Source: Pseudomonadota bacterium
GTDB taxonomy: Bacteria; Pseudomonadota; Gammaproteobacteria; Xanthomonadales; Xanthomonadaceae
NCBI GenBank assembly: GCA_018242465.1
Contig: JAFEBY010000130.1
Location: 1 to 47,946 of the forward strand
Direction: 5' to 3'
DNA length: 47,946 nucleotides
Under the pieces are notes generated by a model, which was not told the DNA's origin, did not search any database, and saw only the letters and a list, made by a program, of their open reading frames with translations. The position numbers and the translations under genes were made by a program. Within the stretch, counting starts at the first letter, position 1, and every line of letters starts with the position of its first letter. This document shows, piece after piece, positions 17,306-27,883 of the stretch.

Positions 17306-19954
17306 TCAGCCGCCGTTCTTCGCCAGCCAGGCATCGACGGCCGGGATCTGCTCCTTGTGCACCTTGATGCGGTATTCGATGCCCGCGATCGCGGTATCGG
17401 CATCGCGGCGCGACGTCGGCGCAAGATACTTCTCGGCGTAGCCGTGGATCTTGTCGATCATCGCCGGATCCGAGGAGCTGGCACCCAGGCCGGCGTAGTA
17501 GCGGCTCAGCGACGAGTTGTCGACCAGCTTGTCGACCTGCTCACGATGCGCCAGCGCCCAGTCGAACACCATGTCCGGGTGGTCAAACGCAGCGCCGCGG
17601 ACCATGCCCGCGCTCGTCGTCGCACCCGGCTCGTCGGTCAGGGCCAAGTCCAGCGCCTTCTGGGCCAAGGTCGCGTCTTCCGCCGATGCCAGCAACGAAT
17701 ACATCTGCGACTTCACCATCGGGGTTGGCGCCGACTTCGCCATCGCGTGCAACTGGTCCCACTCGGCCGGCGTCGCCTTGGAACCGACGAGGCCCAACAC
17801 GATGCGGCGCATTTCCGGCGCCATTGTCCCGCCCGATTGCAGCGTAGCGAAGCGCTTGCGTGCCTCGGCCAGCGTCGCCGCATCATCCATGCCGCCAAGC
17901 GTGCCGATCAGGCTCATGCGCAGCGACTTCACGGCAGCGGAATCGTTGGCCTTCTGCTCCCAGCCGAGCTTGTCCAGCATCGGGCGCAGGCGCTTGGTCG
18001 CATACGCCTGGAATGCACCGCGGTTGGCATCTTTCTTCTTGTAGCTGTTGATGGTCGCCAGCGAACCCACCAGGGCCTGCTGCACCTGCGGCTTGGAATC
18101 GGCATTGATGCTGCGGGTCAGTTCAAGGTAATCGGCGATCGGCTGGCGACCGGCGGTACCCAGCGACCAGGTATCGCTCATCAGGCCAAGCTGGTCGATC
18201 GGCTTCAGCTGCGCGAACGCCTTGCTGATCGCAGCGAACTGGTCGGCGGAATAGTGCGTGCGGTAATAGCCGGCCTGACCGGCATTCACCAGCACCGGGC
18301 CACACCCCTGCAGGGTGATGCTGCCCTTGCCATCACGCACCAACGTGCGCGACTGTGGCTTGCCCACCACTTCCGCCACCACCGGCACGCGCCAACTCAA
18401 CGGGGTCTTGTCAGGACGGTCACGGGTGAATTCCCCTTGGGTCAGTTGCACCGTGGTCTTGCCGTTGCTGCAGGTAACGGCACCGACATCGATCTGCGGA
18501 ATGCCCGGCTGCAGGGTGAAGTCGTGCGCGATGTCCTTGATCGGCATCTTGCTGCCTTCATCCATCGCGTTCCAGAAATCATCCGACACGGTGTTCGAGT
18601 AGGCGTGCTTCTTGATGTAGCGGCGCACGCCGGCGCGCCACGCGTTCTCGCCGAGATAATTCTCGAGCATGTGGATCACCGACTCGCCCTTGGAATAGGT
18701 GATGGTGTCGAAGGCCTGGCTGGCCTGTTCCACCGTCGCCACGTGCTGCACGATCGGATGGGTGGTCGCGATCGCGTCGCGACCCATCGCCGCTTCACGC
18801 ACGCCCACCGCGCTGATCGCCGTTTCCCACTCCGGATGCAGCTTGGCGGTGGTGCGGCCTTCCATCCACGAGGCAAAGCCTTCGTTCAACCACAGGTCGT
18901 CCCACCAGCGCATCGTCACCAGATCGCCGAACCACTGGTGCGCCATTTCGTGGGCATCGGTGGTGAACACGCCGATCTTGTTGCCTTCGGTCGAGACCTT
19001 GGGATCGAGCAGCAACGCGTATTCGAAGGTGAAGATCGCGCCCCAGTTTTCCATCGCGCTGAAGAACTGGCTCTGGCCCGGCGCAGCGATGTTGTCGAGC
19101 TTCGGCAGCGGATACTTCACACCGAAGTAGTCGTTGTATTCATTGATGATCTTCGCGCCCGATTCCAGCGCGAAGTCGGCCTGCGAGACCATGCCCTTCT
19201 GAGCAATCACGCCGATCTCGGTGCCGCCCGCGGCCTTGGTGGTGCGGCGCTCGAAGTCGCCGAGACCGAAGAACAGCAAGTAGGTGGACATCTTCGGCGA
19301 GGTTCCGAAGGTCACGCGCTTCATGCCATTGCCAGCGTCCTTGCTGGACTTGACCGGCATGTTGCTGACGGCCATCTGGTCCTTCGGCACCACCGCGGTG
19401 AGGTCGAACACGGCCTTGTAGTTCGGCTCGTCCCAGCTCGGGATGAAGCGGCGGGCATCGGAATTCTCGAACTGGGTGTACAACGCGCGCTTCTTGCCGG
19501 CCTTGGTGTCGTAATCAAGGGCGAAAATCCCGATCGCCTGGGTGCCGATCTTGCCGGTGTAGTGCGTGGACAGCACGTAGCGGCCCGGCTTCAGTTCCTT
19601 GTCGAAGGTGAAGGTCGCGGTCTGGTTGGCCGCATCGACGCTCACTTGCGGCATCATCGCGCCACCTGCGCCCTTAAGGCTGGTGTGCGAGAACGTCATG
19701 TCGATCGCGTTGAGGGTGATCGTCTTGGTCGCCTGGACCACGGCGATGTCAATCGAGACCACGCCGTCGAAATTCATGTCCTGCGCGTGCGGCGTCACTT
19801 CCACGGTGTAGTGCTGCGGCACCACGTTGCGCGGCAACTGGGTGGTCGTGGTGGTGTCGATGCGCGGCAGTGCGGACGCGGCTGCCGGCTTGGTGGCGGC
19901 GTGGGCCTGACCCGCAAGCGCGGCGGCGATGGCAAGACTGAGGATGCGGGACAT
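17306..19954 (-). CDS. Secreted M1-family zinc aminopeptidase
   Basis: This 882-residue protein has a signal peptide (residues 1-19, ending GQAHA), an M1 N-terminal beta domain, the SAMENWG variant of the GAMEN exopeptidase motif (about 299-305), the zinc-binding HEMAHQW motif (about 335-341) with the downstream NEGFASW glutamate ligand, and a large helical ERAP1-like C-terminal domain. It should remove N-terminal residues from peptides in the periplasm or outside the cell. The length and ERAP1-type C-domain match aminopeptidase N-type enzymes. Because it carries a signal peptide it is not E. coli PepN, so I give no gene symbol. The gene ends at a strong terminator shared with DoxX. Confidence 0.95.
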   Translation of the reverse strand: MSRILSLAIAAALAGQAHAATKPAAASALPRIDTTTTTQLPRNVVPQHYTVEVTPHAQDMNFDGVVSIDIAVVQATKTITLNAIDMTFSHTSLKGAGGAMMPQVSVDAANQTATFTFDKELKPGRYVLSTHYTGKIGTQAIGIFALDYDTKAGKKRALYTQFENSDARRFIPSWDEPNYKAVFDLTAVVPKDQMAVSNMPVKSSKDAGNGMKRVTFGTSPKMSTYLLFFGLGDFERRTTKAAGGTEIGVIAQKGMVSQADFALESGAKIINEYNDYFGVKYPLPKLDNIAAPGQSQFFSAMENWGAIFTFEYALLLDPKVSTEGNKIGVFTTDAHEMAHQWFGDLVTMRWWDDLWLNEGFASWMEGRTTAKLHPEWETAISAVGVREAAMGRDAIATTHPIVQHVATVEQASQAFDTITYSKGESVIHMLENYLGENAWRAGVRRYIKKHAYSNTVSDDFWNAMDEGSKMPIKDIAHDFTLQPGIPQIDVGAVTCSNGKTTVQLTQGEFTRDRPDKTPLSWRVPVVAEVVGKPQSRTLVRDGKGSITLQGCGPVLVNAGQAGYYRTHYSADQFAAISKAFAQLKPIDQLGLMSDTWSLGTAGRQPIADYLELTRSINADSKPQVQQALVGSLATINSYKKKDANRGAFQAYATKRLRPMLDKLGWEQKANDSAAVKSLRMSLIGTLGGMDDAATLAEARKRFATLQSGGTMAPEMRRIVLGLVGSKATPAEWDQLHAMAKSAPTPMVKSQMYSLLASAEDATLAQKALDLALTDEPGATTSAGMVRGAAFDHPDMVFDWALAHREQVDKLVDNSSLSRYYAGLGASSSDPAMIDKIHGYAEKYLAPTSRRDADTAIAGIEYRIKVHKEQIPAVDAWLAKNGG

Positions 19955-20030
19955 GAACGCTCCGGTTCCGTGGGTTGGAAACCGGAGAGTCTGCGGTGTA
20001 CGCCGTCCGCCCGCCCCCGCCAGAAGTCAT

Positions 20031-20056
20031 GTCAACGGCACGACAGCACCGTTGAC
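20031..20056 (-). terminator. Hairpin downstream of purA
   Basis: A perfect 8-bp inverted repeat (GTCAACGG / CCGTTGAC, 10-nt loop) begins 9 nt after the purA stop. No T-run follows on the minus strand, so it may be a weak or factor-dependent terminator. It sits at the upstream end of the aminopeptidase promoter region (19955-20030), where no clear promoter is seen. Confidence 0.45.
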
Positions 20057-20064
20057 TATCCCAT

Positions 20065-22545
<2,481 letters not shown>

Positions 22546-22549
<4 letters not shown>

Positions 22550-23568
22550 CGCCGCACCTCCGCATTCCGGCCACTGCGATTCACGCTGCGATCGACCTCG
22601 CGCGAAGCATCGCGCAACGGGCGCTCGGTGTCCGCCGGCGTTGCCGTAGCAGGCGCTGCACTTGTGGCTGTCGTCGCGGCTGCCGCGGGCGCGGGATCGG
22701 GGGTGACACTGTCGCGCACCGCGCTCTGCAGCACCACATCGCGCGTCACGATCGGCGCCGCCTTGTATTGCGCGACCAGCTCGCGGAAATGGGCGGCATC
22801 CCCTTCGGCGTCGATGATGCGTGCCTGGCGATCACGTTCGGCTGCCGCAAGCATGGCATCCGCCTCGGCCTGTGCCGCCGGCAGTTGTTTGGTGGCCTCC
22901 GCCTTGGCATCGGCGACCGCGCGCTCCTGATCCTGCTTGATGGACTTGAGCGTGTTGCCGGCATCACTCACCGCACTCGGCAACACCGGTTCCGACCATG
23001 TCACCGACAACGGTCGGATCCCAAGTCCCGCGCGCTGCGCCCGTGCCTGCAATGCCGCCAACGCCTGCGGCGCCAGTTGTCCGCCGCGCCCCCCCAGCGT
23101 CGCCAGCGATCCGGCAGCCACCTGCATCGATACGGCATCGCGTGCCATGTGCCGCAACGCATCCTGCGGCACGTCACTGCTATTGGCGATGAAACGAATC
23201 GGGTCGTCGATGATGTAGTCAGTTTGCACCGGCAGGTCGAACATGGCGGGATCCCCCACCATCACCGGCAGCGAGTCTTCGATCGCCTTGCGCGCGCCGA
23301 TCTCGATGCCGGTCGCACGCTCCAGCGGCCACGGCAATTTCAGATGCACGCCCGGCTGGAGCACGCGCAATGGTTGACCCAGTCGCGAGATCACCGCCTG
23401 GCGGCCATCGCCGACCACCACCACGCTGGACAAGGCCAGCCAGGCCCCCAGCACGACACCGGTCCACAGCAGGGCCGAGGGTCCCGGCAGCCAATCGCGC
23501 GGGTCGAGCCGCGACGGCGGTGGCGCGTCGGCGGGGTCGCTATGTTTTCCGGGGGGATTCCAGGCCAT
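22546..23568 (-). CDS. hflK: HflK, subunit of the FtsH-modulating SPFH complex
   Basis: This 340-residue protein has a short Pro-rich N-terminus, one membrane helix (about 33-52), the SPFH domain (GDGRQAVISRLGQPLRVLQPGVHLKLPWPLERA) and a coiled coil (about 220-285), then a low-complexity Ala/Thr/Pro tail ending in charged residues. It pairs with HflC to enclose FtsH. The ATG at 23568 gives the expected MAWNPPG start. The long frame upstream belongs to the antisense of hflX and is ignored. It is shorter than E. coli HflK (419 aa), with a trimmed N-terminal glycine-rich region. The gap to hflX is 37 nt. Confidence 0.93.
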
Positions 23569-23605
23569 CGGGTTTCGTCGGGGCGCCTTGCTGGTCGCTA
23601 GTGTG

Positions 23606-24907
23606 TCAGATGGGGTCGAGATCGGTGTCGGGCAAGAGCGATCGCAGCACCTCGGCGCCGCCCGCAGCCACCAAGCGCAGCGCCTCTGTTTCCGGCAGAT
23701 CGATGGCGACGCGCCAGCCGGTTTCGTCATGCGTTTCCGAACGGATCGCATCGAGTGCGTGCAGGCGCGCGCGCAAGCGCCCCGATTCATTGGACAGGTG
23801 CAGTTCGCCGGCCACGCGGCGCAGCGCGAAGACATCGCCCAACGCATCGCGCAAATGATCGAGGCCGACACCATCGCGCGCCGACACCCATACCCGCGGG
23901 CGCGCATCGGTCGGCACGTCGCGACGCGCTTCCGCGCCGTCGATGCGGTCGATCTTGTTGAACACGAGGATTTGCGGAAGATCGCCCGCGTCAATTTCGG
24001 CGAGCACCGCATCGACCTGGGCGATGCGATCATCGCGATGCGGGTCGGCAGCGTCGATCACGTGCAGCAGCAGGTCGGCTTCGCGTGCTTCGCTCAGGGT
24101 CGAACGGAATGCGGCCACCAGGTCGTGCGGCAGATCGCGCACGAACCCGACGGTATCGGCGAGGATCGCCTGGCCGCCGGAGATATCGATACGACGCACC
24201 GTGGGATCCAGCGTCGCGAACAGCTGGTCGGCGGCATAGGCTTCGGCACCGGTCAGCGCGTTGAACAGGGTCGACTTGCCGGCGTTGGTGTAACCGACCA
24301 ATGCGACGCGTGGCAGTTCACTGCGAGTGCGGGCGCGGCGCATCTGGGTGCGCTGCACTTCGACCTTGTCGAGCTTGCGCTGCAATTGTTCCAGCCGCGT
24401 CTGCAACAGGCGGCGATCGGTTTCCAGCTGGGTTTCACCGGGGCCGCGCAGGCCGATCGAACCGCCGCGCTGGCGTTCCAGGTGGGTCCAGCCGCGCACC
24501 AGACGCGTTGCCAGATGCTTGAGTTGCGCCAACTCGACCTGCAACTTGCCTTCGTGCGACTGCGCACGCTGGGCGAAGATATCGAGGATCAGCCCGGTGC
24601 GATCGATCACGCGCCGTTGCAGCGCGCGTTCGAGGTTGCGTTCCTGCACCGGCGACAACGCGTGGTTGACGAGGACGAGGTCGGCGCCGCTGGCATCCGC
24701 GATCGCCTTGAGTTCCTCGACCTTGCCCTCGCCGATCAGTGTCGCCGCATTCGGACGATCAATGCGTGCATTTGCGCTGGCGACGACAGTCGCGCCGGCG
24801 GAACGCGCCAGTTCGACGAACTCCGCCAGCACATCTTCTTCGAGCCGACTGCCGCGATGCGGCTGCACCAGCAGTGCATGCTCACCTTTTTCCGAACGAT
24901 CGAACAA
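23606..24907 (-). CDS. hflX: Ribosome-associated GTPase HflX
   Basis: This 433-residue protein has the HflX N-terminal domain (about 25-115, LIGEGKVEELK, NHALSPVQERNLER), a coiled linker (RGPGETQLETDRRLL at about 154-168), and the GTPase domain with G1 GYTNAGKS (205-212), G2/G3 region (LDPTVRRI, DTVGFVRDLP) and G4 NKID. HflX splits stalled or stressed 70S ribosomes. It sits between hfq (11 nt away) and hflK, the widely conserved hfq-hflX-hflK-hflC order. No odd residues were noted. Confidence 0.97.
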   Translation of the reverse strand: MFDRSEKGEHALLVQPHRGSRLEEDVLAEFVELARSAGATVVASANARIDRPNAATLIGEGKVEELKAIADASGADLVLVNHALSPVQERNLERALQRRVIDRTGLILDIFAQRAQSHEGKLQVELAQLKHLATRLVRGWTHLERQRGGSIGLRGPGETQLETDRRLLQTRLEQLQRKLDKVEVQRTQMRRARTRSELPRVALVGYTNAGKSTLFNALTGAEAYAADQLFATLDPTVRRIDISGGQAILADTVGFVRDLPHDLVAAFRSTLSEAREADLLLHVIDAADPHRDDRIAQVDAVLAEIDAGDLPQILVFNKIDRIDGAEARRDVPTDARPRVWVSARDGVGLDHLRDALGDVFALRRVAGELHLSNESGRLRARLHALDAIRSETHDETGWRVAIDLPETEALRLVAAGGAEVLRSLLPDTDLDPI

Positions 24908-24918
24908 TGCCTTTCCCG

Positions 24919-25281
24919 TCAGCCGTGATGCGGCGGCTGGTCGTCTTCGTCTTCGTCTTCGTAATCGCCATCCTCGTCGTCTTCATCATGATCATCCTGA
25001 CCCATGTCGCGCGATGACGAATCCTGCTGGACGTAGGCACCCGTCGGCCCCACGCGCACCGCGCGCGCCGGCACCACGGTGGAGATCGCGTGCTTGTAGA
25101 CCATCTGGCTGGTGGTTCCGCGCAACAGGACCACGAACTGGTCGAACGACTCGATCGTGCCCTGGAGCTTGATGCCGTTGACGAGATAGATCGACACCGG
25201 CACGCGCTCACGCCGGAGGACGTTAAGGAAGGGGTCTTGCAGAGACTGCGGCCGCGAGGCCGGGGAATTGCGCTGCTGCAT
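24919..25281 (-). CDS. hfq: RNA chaperone Hfq with long acidic C-terminal tail
   Basis: This 120-residue protein has a canonical Sm core: QDPFLN (15-20), [21 protein letters not shown] (Sm1), and the Sm2 motif VYKHAIS (61-67) that forms the uridine-binding proximal face. Hfq assembles as a hexamer that matches small RNAs with mRNAs. The tail beyond about residue 90 is unusual: about residues 96-114 are nearly all Asp/Glu ([19 protein letters not shown]), then QPPHHG. Acidic tips are known to auto-regulate RNA release in E. coli, but this one is far longer. It lies between miaA and hflX. Confidence 0.97.
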   Translation of the reverse strand: MQQRNSPASRPQSLQDPFLNVLRRERVPVSIYLVNGIKLQGTIESFDQFVVLLRGTTSQMVYKHAISTVVPARAVRVGPTGAYVQQDSSSRDMGQDDHDEDDEDGDYEDEDEDDQPPHHG

Positions 25282-25343
25282 GGGAGGAATCTCTTGGGGA
25301 AAAAGTCGTTTTCGGCCCGCGTCTTTGGCGCGGTATCAATAGC

Positions 25344-26339
25344 TTACATGAAGCCGGCAAAACGCCCGCCGAACGAAGTTCCCTGCAGAAACAGCGCCAT
25401 CGCGTCAACGAGTTGCCCACGCTGGCGTTGCGCATCAAAACGGCGCACGTCCAATTGCCCGCGCAACCATGTCATCTGGCGCTTGGCGAGCTGCCGGGTC
25501 GCGGAAATGGCGCGATCACGGAATTGCGCGGCGTCGCCCTCGCCATCGAGATACTCCCAAGCCTGGCGATAACCGACTGCACGGATGGCGGGAAGATCGA
25601 GCGGTGCCAGATGCCCGGCCAGTTGCGGCAAGGCGCGAAGATTCCCGACCTCATCAAGGAAACCGCATTCAAGCATTCGGTCGAAGCGGCGTTCAATGCG
25701 GACGTGCAATTCCGCGCGCGATTCCGGCACCAGCGCCAGCTTCAGCACCCGTACCGGCCAACGCGGCGCGTGGAGGTGTTCCGCTTGCCACTGCGTGATC
25801 GGCTTGCCACTGAGACGGAACACTTCCAGCGCGCGCTGGATGCGTTGCGGATCGGTGGCGTGGATGCGTGATGCCGCTTCTGGATCGACCTGTGCGAGCT
25901 CTGCATGCAGCGCTGGCCAACCCAGCCGTTCGGCGGCGGCGGCGATCGCCGCACGCATGTCGGCGTCGGCGCCGGGCATCGGCGCGAGCCCGGAAAACAG
26001 CGCGTGCGCATAGAGGCTGGTGCCGCCGGCGAGGACCGGCAACGCACCGCGCGCAACAATGGCGGCCACGGCGGATTTCGCGTCATCGACGAACTCCGCC
26101 ACCGAATACGGCTGCCAGGGATCGCGGATGTCGATCAGGTGGTGGCGTACGCGTCGCTGTTCTTCCTTGCTTGGCTTTGCAGAACCAATGTCCAGTCCGC
26201 GATAGACCAGCGCGGAATCGATGCTGACGATTTCACCCCCAACGCGTTCGGACAGCTCCAGCGCCAGATCGGTCTTGCCCGACCCGGTCGGCCCGAGCAG
26301 TGCGATCGCGACCGGGCGGGCATCCGTGCTCATCGCCAT
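25344..26339 (-). CDS. miaA: tRNA dimethylallyltransferase
   Basis: This 331-residue protein transfers dimethylallyl to A37 of tRNAs that read UNN codons. The P-loop GPTGSGKT (16-23), [35 protein letters not shown] and [14 protein letters not shown] motifs of the MiaA family are present. The ATG at 26339 is used. A second ATG two codons later is equally possible. It starts the miaA-hfq-hflX-hflK-hflC run on the minus strand, with a 62-nt gap before hfq that may carry an hfq promoter. In that gap a CCGCG...CGCGG hairpin is seen. Confidence 0.97.
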   Translation of the reverse strand: MAMSTDARPVAIALLGPTGSGKTDLALELSERVGGEIVSIDSALVYRGLDIGSAKPSKEEQRRVRHHLIDIRDPWQPYSVAEFVDDAKSAVAAIVARGALPVLAGGTSLYAHALFSGLAPMPGADADMRAAIAAAAERLGWPALHAELAQVDPEAASRIHATDPQRIQRALEVFRLSGKPITQWQAEHLHAPRWPVRVLKLALVPESRAELHVRIERRFDRMLECGFLDEVGNLRALPQLAGHLAPLDLPAIRAVGYRQAWEYLDGEGDAAQFRDRAISATRQLAKRQMTWLRGQLDVRRFDAQRQRGQLVDAMALFLQGTSFGGRFAGFM

Positions 26340-26351
26340 CCCATCAATGCA

Positions 26352-27785
26352 TCAACCCTTGCGCGCCAGCATGCTGTGGCTGCGTGCGTAGGCGAAATAC
26401 ACCACGACACCGATCGCGTTCCAGGTCAGGAACCAGATCTGGGTCTTCTGCGGCAGGCTCCAGAACAGATAGAGGCAGCCGAGAATGGCAAGCGGCCCGA
26501 CCAGCCACGCCAGCGGCGTACGGAAATTGCGCGGCCGGTTCGGCTCGCGCTTGCGCAGCACCAACAGGCAGGCACCGACGGCGATGAAGGCCGCAAGCGT
26601 GCCGGCATTCGCCAGTGCCGCGATCTCGTCGAGGCGAGCCACGCCCGCAAGCGCGGCAACCAGCACGGCGGTGAAGGCAGTGATCGCGACCGGCGTGCCG
26701 GTCCGTGCATTGACCTTCGACAGGCTGCGCGGCAACAGACCATCACGCGACATCACGAAGAAGATGCGGCTCTGGCCGTAGAAGAACGCCAGCAGCACCG
26801 TTGGCAACGCGATGATCGCGACGATGCCGATCAGGAAGGCAACAGTGCCATGACCAAGTTCGCGCATGATCAGCGCCAACGGTTCAGCACTCTTGCCGAA
26901 CACGCCGAAATTCATCGCCCCGATCGCGGCCAGCGCCACCAGCATGTAGATCACGGTGCAGCCGATCATCGAGCCGACGATGCCGATCGAAAGATCGCGT
27001 CCCGGATTCTTCGTCTCTTCCGCCGCAGTGGAAATCGCATCGAACCCATAGAAGGCGAAGAAGATGATCGCCGCCGCCGCCATCACCCCGCGCTCGACGC
27101 CGTCCGCGCCCATCGACTTCGAGAAGCCGTAGGGCATGAATGGATGCAGGTTGTCGGCATTGAACGCCGGCAACGCCACCGCAACGAAGATCGCCAATGC
27201 AATGAGCTTGAACACCACCAGGAAGGCATTGACCGTCGCACTCTCGCGAGTACCGGCCATCAACGCACCCGCGACCACGAACACGATCAATACCGCCGGC
27301 AGGTTGATCAGGCCGCCGGCATGGGGGCCGGCAGCGAGCGCCTTGGGCAAGGCCACGCTCCAGCCCATGTTGGCGTGCAGCCAGTCGAGGAAACCGACGA
27401 AATAGCCGGACCACCCGACCGCAACCGTGCTCACCACCAACGAATATTCCAGGATCAGGCTCCAACCGATGATCCAGGCTAGGCCTTCGCCCAGCGCCGC
27501 ATAACTGTATGTGTAGGCACTGCCGGCAGCCGGCATCATCGTTGACAGCTCGGCATAGGCCAACGCCGCGCAGGCGCAGACCACGCCGGCGATCAGGAAC
27601 GACAGCAGCACCGCCGGTCCCGCCTTGTCGGCGCCGACGCCGATCAGCGTATAGATGCCCGTGCCAACAATGGCGCCGATGCCGAGCGCGACCAGATGCG
27701 GCCATGACAGGGTCGGCACCAGCTTGCGGCCTTCCTCGTGCTCGGTGATGCGGTTGATGTCCTTGCGACGAAGCAGGCTTTGCAT
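26352..27785 (-). CDS. APC-family cationic/branched amino acid permease
   Basis: This 477-residue protein has 12 or more hydrophobic helices and the APC signature GIGAIVGTGIYTLIGVGADKAGPAVLLSF in helix 1, plus FFAFYGFDAISTAAEETKNPGRDLS, typical of the cationic amino acid transporter (CAT-like) branch of the superfamily. It imports or exchanges amino acids at the inner membrane. The substrate is not determined. The ATG at 27785 gives the expected MQSLLRRKDINRITEHEE start. An ATG 48 nt upstream is possible. It ends 12 nt before the miaA start. Confidence 0.88.
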   Translation of the reverse strand: MQSLLRRKDINRITEHEEGRKLVPTLSWPHLVALGIGAIVGTGIYTLIGVGADKAGPAVLLSFLIAGVVCACAALAYAELSTMMPAAGSAYTYSYAALGEGLAWIIGWSLILEYSLVVSTVAVGWSGYFVGFLDWLHANMGWSVALPKALAAGPHAGGLINLPAVLIVFVVAGALMAGTRESATVNAFLVVFKLIALAIFVAVALPAFNADNLHPFMPYGFSKSMGADGVERGVMAAAAIIFFAFYGFDAISTAAEETKNPGRDLSIGIVGSMIGCTVIYMLVALAAIGAMNFGVFGKSAEPLALIMRELGHGTVAFLIGIVAIIALPTVLLAFFYGQSRIFFVMSRDGLLPRSLSKVNARTGTPVAITAFTAVLVAALAGVARLDEIAALANAGTLAAFIAVGACLLVLRKREPNRPRNFRTPLAWLVGPLAILGCLYLFWSLPQKTQIWFLTWNAIGVVVYFAYARSHSMLARKG

Positions 27786-27846
27786 GCGATGGCGTCCGGA
27801 AGAGCGCGGTGCGCGCGGGAATTGCCACAGCATAATCGAACGATGC

Positions 27847-27868
27847 CGACCGGCCCGAAGGCCGGTCG
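27847..27868 (-). terminator. Hairpin downstream of the second TonB-dependent receptor gene
   Basis: A perfect 9-bp stem (CGACCGGCC / GGCCGGTCG) with a CGAA tetraloop starts 16 nt after the receptor stop on the minus strand. There is no strong T-run, so it may work with Rho or protect the mRNA end. Confidence 0.5.
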
Positions 27869-27883
27869 TTCGTAACGCTCCGG

